A stretch of 50,440 nt of DNA from Porphyra umbilicalis (taxonomy: Eukaryota > Rhodophyta > Bangiophyceae > Bangiales > Bangiaceae), in NCBI GenBank assembly GCA_002049455.2, contig KV919197.1, positions 1 through 50,440 on the forward strand. The letters are read 5' to 3'. Both the position numbers and the translations under genes were made by a program. The notes beneath the pieces were generated by a model, which was not told the origin of the DNA, made no database searches, and saw nothing but the letters and a program-made list of their open reading frames with translations. This document shows positions 31,729 through 43,292 of this stretch, in pieces. How positions within the stretch are numbered: the first letter of the stretch is position 1; every line of letters starts with the position of its first letter.

Positions 31729-34700
31729 CTACGACTCGATTGTCGTAGTGCCATGCACAATCGATTGAAGGACTCATGGAGGCAGGAGCACATCCCGCGG
31801 AGGTCAGTACAGTCTTTCTCCATTTCTGTATGTAGCTTCCTTTACTATGCACCCCTGCATCGTAACGAGACATCATGGCACTGGCAGGAAGGACAATTCT
31901 GCCGTCTTCTGCACGAAAAAAGAGGGCTACATGAGGGTTTTCCAGGTGACGAAAAGGGTGGACAGCATTGGAGAAGGACTGTAATTTGCTCCACCTGGAT
32001 TGTTGAAACAGGACCGCTCCTCTTCATAGGCCACGACCAATGTCAACGATGAGTTGGCACTTGTCGCGGAGTGGACAGCCACGCCAGATGGCAGAAAGAG
32101 AGAGCCTTGCAGCCAATACCTGCCAACTTACCAGCACCTAGCTCGACGGGTCGCACGTCGCGGGAAAGATTGCACCTACAGGCGACGACGAGAAGTGGCA
32201 TCAGCGTGCGTGCTCGACCGTGGCTACCATTCGGTTCCGAGGCTGGCCAGGTCTGCGGTGCGCATGCCTCCCTGCTCCTTCGTGCTGAAGACATGACCGG
32301 TCACCGCCTGGCCAGCACCGATTGATGCTGGGGTTCCGGACCCCAGAGCAAACGTCAAGATGTGCGTTCGCACGGGTGGTCAGCGTGGGACAACAGGTGG
32401 GCTCCTAAAACCCAGTCTCAGCTCACCGGCAAAACCCAAAGATGCCGACGCCAGTCACTTGGCTCAGCCAAGTTGGCTAACGACAATTTTCCACATTTAA
32501 GGCATTTTATCTCCAGGCGGGTGCGATCTGTCGTCGCAGCCAAAATACTCCGACAGTAATTCATGAGCAAAAACATCCAGATTGTCCCGGGATTGCCTGC
32601 CATAAACTATGTTCGCTTCGACGTAGAACATGTCATTCTCTTTCTTGAAAAAGGGGCAGGAGATTGGCACCCAGTTCACGGAGGCGTTTCTCTTGTGCTG
32701 CGGTCAGGGATGCGCTGACTGCAGCCACGTTGGGTAGTTTCATAGAAGTTTCAAGAATGTGCCCTCAGGGGGTCGTGAAGGCCGTTCTTGCTGCAATGTG
32801 AAATTTCATGCCACGAAGACCTTGCACGAACCCGCGGGCTACGCCACGGAGTGCTTCCAGGAGCATTGGAGTGATCTGACTGGACCCCGCATCATCTGAG
32901 TTCCAGGACGTATCTCTGTCAGGAAGACTTTCTCATGATCGCCGTGCTGTCAGCGTTTTGACAGCCCTATCAACTACCGTGAAGAGCTCACGGCCTGAGT
33001 GCTGGTTGGTCAGGTGCGATGACGGCAGCCATGTTGCTGCAAGTTTCCGTAGCTACGCTCGTTCGTAGTTTCATGAAATGAAATTGTCTCATCTCTAGCT
33101 GCGTCATGCATCATGTCAACCAAGTTTCATCCGTCTCCCGTGGCGGTCCTTCGTAAGGCGGTGTGGACCCCCGATCAAATTTCCTCTTGCGCAGAAGCAC
33201 GCACCAGCACCGGTGCTCTTTTGCAAACAAGTGCTGGCACGGAACGTGTCAGTTTAGGCTTAAACTTTGTGCGCTGAGCACGACAAGAAGCGCGCTCGCC
33301 GCATGACTGCCTGCTTGTGTGACCAGTACACAATGGTGGCCGCACCTTGTGGTGCGGCGTCAGTCCTATTCAGGATTCTTTGACTACCATTTCTGAAAGC
33401 AGGTGGCCTGTGTTTCGTCTGCGACAGGAACGAGAGGAGTTCTATTGTCCCAAACAGGCAGTTCAATTCTTGTTTAAAAAGCAGAACTTCTTTCGTCATA
33501 CAGGAATGTTACTTTCTGCTGTTGAAGTTTGCACACTTCTGCGGTCTTATTTGTGGAAAATGACCGTGAAGAACCTCTCGTTCCAGGTTGCGTGATCCGG
33601 GAGTGAATGGATGAGTGAGATGACGCGCATTTTGGAACCCCCTGAATCACGGAACCGGCGCGCCGGGCCGTGCGCCAGCTTCCGCGTCCACGCCGGCTCG
33701 GCGTCCCCGAACACACATACGTATCCTTGCTGGTGTGGAGGGAGGGAAGGAGATGCGTCCGAGCACACACTTCTGGACGTTCGCAGGCGGTGCCTGCCGA
33801 GGATATCTGAGGCGGTTCCAGGTGCACTAAGCCGCCTGTCGGCGCCCAGCAGGCACGGCTGGCAGATGAAAAACCTGTCAGGCAGCGTCGATCCGGTGCT
33901 CGCCCGGACGGTGTCACCACCGCCAGAACGGTGTGGTGGGTGGTGTGTTCGTTGACAATGACCGGTCACGCCCGACTTGCAAGTTGAGTGCAGGCAGTCC
34001 CCCCGGGACAGGGTTCTTCGATCTGGGGATGCGCCGCGCGAGGTGATTGGGGGACCAGCCACGGGCGGGCGCCGCCGGGTGGCGCCAGCAGAACCAACCG
34101 GGTCTCGCTCCGATAACGGCGCCGACGGTGCTTGCCATTGCAGGCGACCGGGGCGACGAAGGGCGGAGTGCTCCTGCGTGGCAGTCAAGTCTCATTGAAC
34201 CGTGTTGGCGCAGGACCGCACCCCGCTGTTGCTTGACGAGCGGGCCGCCGAGTGGTCCCCTGATGCGGTTCTGTCTTTTCTTTTCTTTTCTCTTCCGTGC
34301 GAGCCATCTTCGGGGGGTGCGTGTCCCTTTGCTCCAAGCTCACTTGTCGACACCCGGCCGTCGGCTGATCGACAACGCGCGTTTGGTGTGGAAGAGACGA
34401 ACCGTGGCGTGCTCGTTGCATGTGCTGAGCTCGTGTTTTCTCCCTGTCTGGGCTACCGAGCGCTCGCCGTTGGAGGCCTGCCGGACACGTTGGGGGGTCG
34501 GGCGCTCAGAGCCAGAACACAATGTAAGGACGCTGGATGTGGCCTGCAGCGGCGACGAGCCGGCCCTTGCCCAGCCGTGGCGGTCGAGGCGAGCTGTGAG
34601 GGCCGCTCGACACAAAGCCGACAATGCAAGGACACCGGTTGTGGCCTGCAGCGGCGACGAACGGACCCTCACCCAGTCGTGGCGGTCGATGCGACCTGTG

Positions 34701-35231
34701 TGCGCCGATGGACACACACCCTATATATATCGACCTGCAGGTGCACCTAGCGTCGCAGTCGAGCGACGCCCATCGGATCTGGACTCGGCGTGCGACGGAG
34801 AGTGACGGGGGCGGCACGGAGGGTACCAAGTGGTCCCTTTTTCTACTCTCGGTGGGGCCCGTGTCGTTGGGAGCGGCTGCCTCTTGCTGCTCGGCGTGGT
34901 CCTTGCCTCTGTCGGGGGCGTGCGCGACGTAGCAAGGCCCGTTGTCGGCCCGCCGGTCGGGTGATCCCTGCGGCGGTCCCTCGGCTCCGCTTTTGGGTAT
35001 TATATCTTCCCCTCTCGGGGGCGATTTGCAACGGACTCTAACGGACTCTGCGTGCATCCGGCGCCGGCGCTTCACGGCTGCCCGCGGTCGCGGCGTCGGA
35101 TTGCCACTGCATCCCATTGGCTGCCACTGGAGCGATCCGCGACGCGCTGCTGGCCACGGACCGAGCGTGCCCGCTCAGCGGGATATCGGTCGTGACTTCT
35201 GTGCCCAAGCCGACCACCCCCGCACGTAAAG
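31729..35231. other. intergenic, transposon-like remains, no supported gene
   Basis: AT content is higher to about 33.5 kb and falls towards 35 kb. Minus frame 33547-34188 is open for 213 codons but shows no family signature. A hairpin GCCGCACC-TTG-TGGTGCGGC lies around 33341-33360. The last part should contain the promoter of the EgtB-like gene. Confidence 0.45.
34519..34718. repeat. tandem duplication, unit about 102 bp
   Basis: 34519-34620 and 34621-34718 align throughout, sharing TGTGGCCTGCAGCGGCGACG and GTGGCGGTCGA with scattered substitutions. It lies about 0.5 kb upstream of the EgtB-like start codon. Confidence 0.85.
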
Positions 35232-37485
35232 ATGGGGCTGGTGCAGGTCCACTCGACTGCCGGTGTGTCTGCTGTCAATGGCGGCGGCAGCGGGCGGCTC
35301 GGCAGCAGACGGGTGAACGGCAGGTGCTGCGACATGGGCATGATGCGGTCCGAGGTTGCGGACAAGGCGGCTGGTGGAGGTGAGAAAGAGGGGCGGCAGG
35401 GGCACGACAATGAGCCCGTGATGCAGCTGCAGCGCAAGCTGTGGGCAGAGACAGATGCACTGTTTGAGTCGACCATCGGCCCCGAGGCGCTGCTGGAGCG
35501 CCCCATTGCGCTGCGCAACCCGTTCCTGTTCTGTACGTTTGGGGGGGGGGGAGAGCAGCACGGGCTGGCGAGGGATGCTGGGGATCAGCGAGGGGTGCTG
35601 CCTCTGGCCGAGACACTGCCACTGCATGTTTGAGACAGCATGCTTACCTGCCGAGGTGTCTTGTTGCCCCCCCTGCGCCTGCCTGTGCCTCGTCCCTCCC
35701 CGGACGTTGTGCGGCGGTGTCGTTCCCTTTTGTTCCTTGCTCTTCTGTCGTTTGCGTTCTTTCTGCCACAGACATGGGCCACCTGCCGGCGTTTGCCTGG
35801 AACACCCTCCGCCCCTTCACCCATCACGCGCCCTTCAACGCCTCGTACGACTACCTCTTCTCCCGCGGCATCGACCCGGACGTGGAGGACCCGTCTGTGT
35901 GCCACGCGCACCCCCTCCCGCCGCCCGAGTGGCCCCCCGTCACCGCCGTCACCGCCTACCGCGACAGCGTGCGCGCGCACATCACACGTGCAGCGGCTAC
36001 GCTGCCGCGTGCCGTCATTGAGCTCACCGTCGAGCACGACGCGCTGCACGTCGAGACGCTCCTGTACATGGTCGCGCAGCGGCGGCCGCGCATCGACGGT
36101 CGCCGCCACCCGGCGGCCGTGCGTGGGGCGGACGCGTACGCCCTCGACGCGGCCGTCGCGGCGGCGTCGGCGGCGGCAGCGGCCGCCTCGCGGGGCGACC
36201 CGGTCCGTGCCGCCCCGCACGTCGTGGCCATCCCGGCCGGGCGGACGACGCTCGGCCGGGAGCGGCCGGCCGAGTTGGAGCCGCCCCGCAACTTTGCGGC
36301 GGCGGCAGACGGCGCGCCGGCGGCGGCCTTTGGGTGGGACAATGAATTCCCGGCGGTTGCGGTGGACGTGCCGGCCTTTGACGTTGACGCCCTCCCCGTC
36401 ACGGTCGGCGCGTACGCCGCGTTTGTCGCCGCGGGCGGCTACGCGGACGCGGCCTTGTGGGCGGACGCCGATTGGCAGTGGGTGCGGCGCGCGGGCGTTG
36501 ACGCGCCGGCGAGCTGGGTGCCCGTGCCCCCCGCCGCCGCCGACGGCGGCGGTGGCGGCGGCGGCTGCGGCGGCGGCTGGGCGGTCCGCACCGTGGACGG
36601 GGAGGCGGTGCCGCTCGCCGCCGCCGCCGCCTGGCCCGTGGCGGTGAGCCTCGCGGAAGCGCGCGCCTACGCCGCGTGGGCGGGCGGCCGCCTGCCGACC
36701 GAAGCCGAGTGGCACCGGGCGGCGTACGGGGGGGGGGGCGCCGACGGCGGCGACGGCGGCAACGACAGCGGCGGCGGCAGCGGCGACGGCCACCGGCCCT
36801 TCCCGTGGGGCGCCGCCCCGCCCGTGGCGGGCGTGCACGGCAACTTTGGGGCGGTGCGCCGCCGGCCGACGGATGTCGGCACCCACCCGGCGGGCACGTC
36901 GGCGACGGGGGTGGGCGACCTGGTCGGGGACGGGTGGGAGTGGACGGCGACGGTGTTTGCGCCGTTTGAGGGCTTCCAAGCTCACCCAGCCTGTACGATT
37001 GAGGGGGGGGGAGGGTGTGGGGAGGGGGGGGGAGGGTGTGGGGAGGGGGGAGGAGGTGTGGAGAGGGGGCGAGGAGGTGTGGGGAGGGGGGGAGGAGGTG
37101 TGGGGAGGGGGTGTGGGGTGCGTCCTGTGCGTCGAGTTATGACCACGATTGGGTGCACGGCGGTCCCGAGTTGGACGCGTGGTGCTGGCGTCACGTGACT
37201 GCCTGTGTATGGCACGTGTGGTCCCCCTACTAACCGCTTCCCCCGTGGCGACGCTCTGATGCGGCCTGTCCGTGTGCACGCTGCGCTCGCCACCCCCTGT
37301 TGGTTCCCGCCGCAGACCCGACCTACTCGACCGACTTCTTTGACGGCAAGCACTTTGTGCTCAAGGGCGCCTCGTGGGCCACCGAAGTGTCGCTAGTGCG
37401 TGCGACCCTCCGCAACTTTTATCAAGCCCACTACCCGTACATCTTCTCCAAGTTCCGCGTCGCGTACGACGGGCGCTCGTCGTAG
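35232..37485 (+). CDS. EGTB: EgtB/Egt1-type non-haem iron sulfoxide synthase
   Basis: This family joins a sulfur donor to hercynine (or histidine) with oxygen in ergothioneine/ovothiol synthesis. Exons 35232-35532, 35772-36992 and 37316-37485 join in frame (563 residues); both junctions split a Tyr codon as T + AC. Introns have GTACG donors and CAG acceptors. Domains: residues about 65-220, DinB_2-like, with NPFLFYMGHLPAFAWNT and the iron-binding signature H-x3-H-x-E in VEHDALHVETLLYM; residues about 235-560, formylglycine-generating-enzyme-like, with GRLPTEAEWHRAAYG, then GDGWEWTATVF, FFDGKHFVLKGASWAT and a closing YPYIFSKFRVAYDG. The LHVETLLYM form and closing motifs are nearer fungal Egt1 than bacterial EgtB, but the N-terminal methyltransferase domain of Egt1 is absent. 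Gly-rich inserts fill loops at 36540-36580 and 36728-36790. Substrate cannot be told from sequence. It is tail-to-tail with acireductone dioxygenase. Confidence 0.88.
37003..37118 (+). repeat. G-rich minisatellite in intron 2 of the EgtB-like gene
   Basis: Repeats of GGAGGTGTGGGGAGGGGG type, about 20-28 bp per unit, beginning ten bases after the GTACG donor. Confidence 0.85.
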
Positions 37486-38110
37486 GGCGGCGGGGGCGAC
37501 GATGGTGCTGGTGTCACGGCGCGCGCCCGTCGCACGGCTCGCCCGACCCACACCCCCGTGGTCGTGGGGGTGGGGGGCTGGAGCGCGACGCGCCGCGCCG
37601 TCAGCCGACGGCGCAATGGCTGGATTCAGGCGCGGCGCCGAGGCAGTGGTTTGCACGGCACCGAGGCACAGTGGCTTTGCACGGCGCGCAGGGGGCGTGT
37701 CGGCGGGCACTGCGGTATGGCTCTCGTGCTGTATTCTCGTGGTAGAGTGTTGCTTTGTTGTGTGTGCCTTCCCCGAGGGCGTCTGGTTCTTTGCTGCGAC
37801 TCCCTGCCTCACCACACACCATGTGGGTGGTGGGGCATTGCATGGGCGTCACGTTCTAGCTAGGTAGAAGATCAAGGGTTTTGAATCCAAAAACCAACAC
37901 AGGCTTGCCAAGCGCACCGTACGCATCACGCCACCAAGAAAGAAAAGCAACGCACACAACCCAAGCACAAGGACGGAACCGCACAGCGCCGCGGTGGCCA
38001 GTACAGACCATCCGCCGCAGCTGCCCAGAGCCTCCAACACTGGCCACCCGCCGTAGCCCGCAGAGAGCCGCCCGAGCTCAAACGCGCCGCCCCCACCTTT
38101 GCTGTCACGA
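37486..38110. other. intergenic between two convergent genes
   Basis: The 3' flanks of the EgtB-like gene and of acireductone dioxygenase. No additional gene is seen; frames are short and overlapping. Confidence 0.6.
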
Positions 38111-39189
38111 CTAGGACGCGGCCGTCGCCCCCTCCCCCCCTGCCAAGCTCGCCAGGTACGACTTGCGGCAGCTGAGGTCGTCGCCCTCCCCCAGCCCCGC
38201 CCCTCGCGCGATGGGGGTCCACGCCGGCGCGTCGCGGAAGAGCCGCACCGCCCGCACCGACGCCGCCTCGTCGACGGTGAAGCGGTGGTACGCCCCGGCG
38301 GGGAGGACGATCATGTCGCCTGGGGTGACCGCGATGCGCACCCACGCGTCGGTTGGAGAGCGAATGTCAAAGTACCCCGAGCCGTCGAGGATATACCTGC
38401 GGGGGTGGGCGGCGGAAAAGAGCAGCAAGGAGGCGTCGGCCGCCAAGCGTGGAGAGCGCGACAACGAGTAGAGGAGTGTCAGACGGTTGCTGCCGAACAA
38501 GAAACAACGCGGAGAGGGCACCAACCGAAACCAGCCAAGCCAACACCAAGGCGTCTGTAGGGGGCGAAACAGAACGAGAGCACCGGCGTCTAGCACAACC
38601 ACATGTACGTACCGGATCTCCTCGTCCTCGTGCAGGTGCTCCTCGAAAAATGACGCGCACTTTGCGGGGAATGCGTCGCCCATGCCGGCGGCCGAGCAAA
38701 CTACCTCGTCGGCGTGGGCGTACCTGCGCTCCGCACGGATAGCTTGCATTTGCTTTTTGGCGGGAGCGTCGGTATCGTCTGCATCGACCAGTCGGAACAT
38801 AAAAAAGAAGGGGCAGCAAGCCAATTGACAGCAACGGTACACGGCAGTAGCAGGGCAACCAGTCCACGCCGAACGGTCGGTCCCGGTTCATCACAGAGTG
38901 CATGTTTGCCAGGTAGAACGCCAGAGCAGCAGCAGAGTCAGCCAACAAGCAACGGTTGACACACGCTGCCAGGCACATAGCCGCTTGAAGTCAAGAAAGA
39001 AAAAACAACGCGGTACACAGGGTAAGGCAATACTGGAGACGTACCTGCTGAATACTCCTTTGGGTCAAGATACCAATATAAAACACCCAGGTGCTTGAGC
39101 TCCTCCAGGCTCACCGGCGTGTCAGGGGTGCGATGGTGGGGAGCTCGCGGCGACTCGGCCCCGTCACCGTCCATCAGCCAGGCCTTCAT
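38111..39189 (-). CDS. ARD: acireductone dioxygenase
   Basis: It oxidises acireductone in the methionine salvage cycle, giving the keto-acid precursor of methionine with iron, or an off-pathway product with nickel; a cytosolic cupin. Exons on the minus strand are 39189-39045, 38778-38613 and 38396-38111; phases 1 and 2 match and the total gives 198 residues, close to the family's 180-200. Donors are GTACGT; acceptors GCAG. It begins MKAWLMDGDG, then LEELKHLGVLYWYLDP. The metal ligands are present: H-x-H-x3-E in EEHLHEDEEIRY and the late His in GAYHRFTVDE. VRLFRDAPAWTPIAR replaces the usual MRLF-x6-W-T segment. Introns are 266 and 216 bp. Very secure. Its convergent neighbour also belongs to sulfur metabolism. 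Confidence 0.95.
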
Positions 39190-39621
39190 TGCTCGTAGGA
39201 AGTTGCCACTGAAGCAGAACTATAATGTAAGAGGAAGGACGGACAGCGAGCAGGTAGTCGCCGCGGGTGCAACATAGTCGGGCCATGGGTGAGAGCCGAC
39301 GCGAAGGTGACGACACGAGGCAGAGTCCCTGCTAGATCGGGCGGGCCACTTTTTGGGATGAGCGATGTCCCGTGCTCCACGGTGGTCTTTCTTCTTGCTT
39401 TTTTGCTGCTCTTCGTTTGTCGATGCACCAGCGTGGCGCTGGCAAGAGAGGATACATGCACGTGTACCACAGCTTGCGTTCGCACATCTCTGCAACCCAT
39501 AAGTACAGATAGTAGTGTACCGAGTGGCAGGCAGTTCCACCATAATCCAGTCCACGCGTAACAGAGAAAGCCTGGCGCAGTCCCCATACACCACTACCCC
39601 CCCCCCACTCTCACAGTAATC
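39190..39621. other. intergenic, upstream of acireductone dioxygenase
   Basis: Likely promoter/5' leader of the minus-strand gene at 38.1-39.2 kb and the 3' flank of the next minus-strand gene. A minus frame at 39186-39587 is open but has no recognisable features. Confidence 0.5.
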
Positions 39622-40398
39622 CTAAACGTTGAGCTTCTCATCCTTTTCAATCTGCTTGAGCTCGTCCTTGAGCTCACTCTTCGCCTTCTCGAGCTCGTCC
39701 TTCCCCTCTGCCTCCTCATCCTGGTCAGGCTTTTTCAGCAGCCCAGCTCGCTCTGCACACCACGCGAGCGTGGCTGTCGGTACGTTGCCCTTCCCAGGCA
39801 CGCTCTCCTCCGCAATGCCCGCCGCCGTGACGCGGGCGTCCCCAAACAAGCCCTGCAGCGCCGCCGCCATGATGGGCGCGTACGCCAAGTCGGCCGTGTC
39901 GCCCAACAGGAACCCCGCGCCGTCCAAGCCGAGACACAAAACCAGCTTGATGGCGGGGTTGAGCGCCTGCAGGCGCCCCCCAATCCCGGTGGCAGACGCC
40001 AAGCCGAGCGCCGCCGTCACGCCCGCCTTGTTGCCGAGCCCGCCCTTGAGGCCGCCGCCGCCCCAGCGGCGCTTGCCGCCCTTGCCGCCTGACAGGACGG
40101 TGCCGGCGACTTTGGCGGCGGCCTTGCCCGCCATCCCGCCCTTGGCCGTGTCCTTCCCCTTGCCCTTGCCAATGCCCGAGACAGACGTGAAGGTGGCGGC
40201 GGCGACGCCAACGGCCGCCTGTGTGGCCAAGTCTACCAAGAAATTCATCCGCACGCCCGCCGCAGCGGGGAGGGGCACACGCTGCTGCGTCAGCGGCGGG
40301 CTGCCGGGGGCGGGCTGCAGCCTCCGCAGCGGGGAGACGGCCGACGTGAAGGGCCGCAGCCGGTGGCTGGGCAGCAGGGGCGCCCCGACAAAGGCCAT
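39622..40398 (-). CDS. probable plastid-targeted membrane protein, unknown function
   Basis: 258 residues from ATG at 40398 to TAA at 39622, single exon; the frame stays open upstream to 40668, but the sequence there is Pro/Ser-rich and less natural. The first 50 residues (VGAPLLPSHRLRPFTSAVS, then RVPLPAAAGVRM) are basic, Ser/Pro-rich and lack acidic residues, as in chloroplast transit peptides. The mature part has small-residue hydrophobic stretches (LATQAAVGVAAATF, LALGLASATG-like, AIKLVLCLGLDGAGFLLG), then a conserved-looking end: ADLAYAPIMAAALQGLFG, EESVPGKGNVPTATLAWC. That ending recalls uncharacterised plastid proteins of plants and cyanobacteria with a P-G-x4-P-T-A-T-x-A-W motif; this is from memory and unverified. 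The C-terminus is a Lys/Glu-rich helix, possibly coiled coil. Confidence 0.65.
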   Translation of the reverse strand: MAFVGAPLLPSHRLRPFTSAVSPLRRLQPAPGSPPLTQQRVPLPAAAGVRMNFLVDLATQAAVGVAAATFTSVSGIGKGKGKDTAKGGMAGKAAAKVAGTVLSGGKGGKRRWGGGGLKGGLGNKAGVTAALGLASATGIGGRLQALNPAIKLVLCLGLDGAGFLLGDTADLAYAPIMAAALQGLFGDARVTAAGIAEESVPGKGNVPTATLAWCAERAGLLKKPDQDEEAEGKDELEKAKSELKDELKQIEKDEKLNV

Positions 40399-41068
40399 CT
40401 TGAGAAGAATGCAGCAGGAGCGGGGGGGGTGGTGGGGGAGTGCGCAGCGGAGGAGTGATCGTCTCTGCACCGGTGGGACGAGGTAAGCGGAGGTGCGGGG
40501 AGGGCGGTTGGTGGGGAGGGCAGTGGGGCCGTGAGGAGAAACGGGCGGCGATGGGGAGAAAATGCGGCGGAGGAGAGAGGCGAGGTACGACAGCAAGCAG
40601 TGAGCTCCAAGGCCGCCTGGCACAGTGAAACAGACACTGCTCGTCAGCGGCCGTGCAGCGTCCCACACCAGGCTGGAGGCGCCAAGCTACAGACCACGTC
40701 ACTCGCTCCGTGTCGCGTGCCTTCCCGAGTCGGAGACCGAGCGAGGGTGGCGGTGCTCGTCCTCCAGCTGCTTTGCAAGTGTCCCATAAGTGGCCCCCTC
40801 GGAGCCCCTTTGCATGAGAGAGAGGACGCGCTGAGCAAAGGCTTTTGCATAGGACTCACGCTTTCCCGGCGCGACACGGACACGATCCGCGGCAGCGTGT
40901 GGAACTGCGGGCCTTGCCATGGCCGGGCCGGCCGTCGGGACAGCGCGTCCATAACGCTGGAGGAAACGCTTTGCAGAGCTCTGTGACGCTGGACATACGT
41001 TTGGTGTTTGTCGTGGCGTCGTTCCGCTCCTTCTATTTTTTTAGAGCCACTAAACATGGGGTCTGGCC
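40399..41068. other. intergenic with one weak ORF
   Basis: Upstream leader of the plastid-type gene and 3' flank of the GT61 gene. Nothing else is clear apart from the small minus ORF listed separately. Confidence 0.45.
40699..40920 (-). CDS. possible small protein
   Basis: A 73-residue minus frame with ordinary composition (KRESYAKAFAQRVLSLMQRG, TLAKQLEDEHRHPRS) from ATG 40920 to TGA 40699. An overlapping minus frame has a GTGAGT donor-like site at about 40856. No family is recognised, and it may equally be an exon or spurious. Confidence 0.22.
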   Translation of the reverse strand: MARPAVPHAAADRVRVAPGKRESYAKAFAQRVLSLMQRGSEGATYGTLAKQLEDEHRHPRSVSDSGRHATRSE

Positions 41069-43292
41069 TCACTGCACACCTCGACACTGCCGCTCGGCGA
41101 CATCGCGGACAGTGGCCACCACCTCGGCAACGTCCACCGTCATTTGCTGCGCCCGCGCGCACACGCGCCCCCCAAACCCAACCCGTCGGTCGTCGGCCAA
41201 CTTGACCTGCGCCTCGGCCGCCGCTCGGCGGTCGCGCAGCCGCCGCCAGTCGCCGTCCCTCGTCTGCCTCGTCCCCGACACATTCTTCCTGGGCGTACGA
41301 CGCACGGCCCGGTACGTCTTGGCGGCGTGGACAAATTGTCGCACGGCCTCCTCTCGGCGGGACTGCCACTCCCCCCCGTCAGGGTGGCGCTGCCGCATGC
41401 AGCCGACAAACACGTCCACGTCGGGGGCGGCAACGACGCGCTCGTACCGTACAGAGGTGACCGACACGGCCAGCCAACGGAAGATGTCCGCGGCGTAGCC
41501 AAAGGGGGACACCTCCACCAGCGAGGAGCCGGTGCGGAGAAAGAGCGCGTTGGTGATGCCGGCCCCGTGGGCGGCCACCAGCACGTCGGTGCGTTGCATG
41601 ACGTTGACTTGGTGCTCCAGGGGGGTGCCCTCAAAGGATGCTGATGACACATCCAGTCGCAGGCGGGGGGTCGACGCGTCGCGCAGGGCGGCGAGTAGCG
41701 CCGCCGAGTGGGGGATGTGGCGGGGGTACCCGGCCCGCCGGTTGAGCAGCGTCACCCGCAGCGTGCACGTGGCATTGGCGGCGGGGGTCGGGGGCGGCGA
41801 CGACTCCCCGGTGGCACGACCCCCTCTGACCACCTGCACGGCTGTCGCCCCGCCCGCGGCGCCGCCGTCGCCACAGTCGCCGCCGTGACGGGCGCCCACA
41901 GCGCCCACGTCCCAGCCGTCGGTGCCATTCACGATCAAACCGCCGCCCCCACCGCCACACGCCCCCCGCCACTGGGGCGGCAGGGGCGCCTTGGTAATGT
42001 TGTTGCCCGTAAACAGCTCGAGCGTCGACAGCAGCGCCGTCGGGAGGATGCGCGCCGTCGGCGTGGCCGGGTTTGGCAGCCGCGTGCGGGTGAGGGAGGC
42101 AAAGCAGGCGAGCCGCTCGGTGGCGCCACGCTCCCCCGTCGCCCCACCCCCGCGGCCGCGCGTCGACCGACCCGGCCGCGCCGGCGCGCCCGCCCACACG
42201 CCCGCCACGCCCGGGAACACATCGTCAGCCGCCAGCGCGCGCGCGCGGAGGAGGCCGAGGAAGGTGGCGACCCAGGAGGCTGGGCCGAGCGACCGCAGCT
42301 GCGGCTCCACAACGACGCGGCTGACGGCGGAGGTCGCGTTCAGGCGTGGCACCCCCACGCAGGGGCCCCACGTGCCGCCGCCACCGCCGCCGCCGCCCGC
42401 GGCGGCCGACCGCCAACACGCACGGGTGACCCCCCGCCCGCCGCCCCGCGCCGTCGACAGCGCCACGACCGCCGGCAGCACGTCGCGCAAAAAGTGGGGC
42501 ATGTGGAAGCGCACGACTTGCCCGCCAACCACGTGCTCGTCTTCATAGACCGTCGCGCCGGCGGGGGGGAAGCGGCGGAAGCGGCGCACCCGCCCGCCGA
42601 CGCCGCACGCGGCGGCGACGTGCGCCGGCACAGACGCGTGGAGGGCGAGCGCCCCGGTCAACGAGACGCACGCGCCGGCAAAGCGGCAGATGGGCGCCGG
42701 CAGGTCCGGCCCCGTGAACCGCTCGACGGCGTGGGGGAACCGCGGCGGCAGTGGCGCGTCGGGGGGGTCGGCCGCCGCCGACGGGGGGTGTCGAGCCGCT
42801 GGGGAGGCGCCCGCCGCGGCCACCCGCCCTTGTCTTGGGCACGTAGCGGGGAACGAGCCGGCGCCGTGCCGACCACTCGTGCGCCGAGCGCGGGCGGGGA
42901 GCGGGGGGGGGGTTGGAATGGGCCGGCCGCCGTTCCGCGGCGCGCACGGGCGACGGCGACGGCCGCGGCTGTTGGGACCGGCGGGGTGCCGCAGAAGGCC
43001 GCGGCGACGGCCGTGGCTGCTTTGACGCGCGGGGCGCCGTGGACGCCCGTGGCGTCGGTGACGGCGTCGCCGGGGACGCCCGCCGCTCGGCCGACGGCGA
43101 CGTGGCGGCGGCGGCAGCGGCGGCCGGCCCGCCCCCGCCGCTGCCGCCGCCGGCCACCCCCACGGCGAGCACCGTCGTGGCAGCGGCGGCCGCCACGAAA
43201 AGCCGCAAGGCACCACAAGGGCGAGCTCGCCATTGCCGGCGTGTCCGCGGGGGGGGCGCCAGTGGCCGCGGCGGCACAAACGGGGGCGGCAT
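41069..43292 (-). CDS. GT61-family glycosyltransferase, Golgi type II, with a frame break
   Basis: The GT61 (DUF563) family includes plant xylosyl/arabinosyl transferases and animal EOGT; they act in the secretory pathway on glycans. The C-terminal catalytic part is clear: VEPQLRSLGPASWVATF, TLLNRRAGYPRHIPHS, SFEGTPLEHQVNVMQRTDVL, then the signature AAHGAGITNALFLRTGSSLV and VEVSPFGYAADIFRWLA. The N-terminus is best read from ATG 43292 in another frame, where GALRLFVAAAAATTVLAVGV makes a single signal anchor after a short basic tail, followed by a Pro/Ser/Arg-rich stem. The two frames must meet around 42760-42835; 7-G and 6-G runs at 42761 and 42783 are the likely points. It ends in TGA 41069. 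About 740 residues. The sugar donor is not predictable. Confidence 0.78.

Noticed and set aside
33547..34188. 213-codon minus-strand ORF
   Set aside because: Open by composition only; no recognisable domain and no splice or start evidence.
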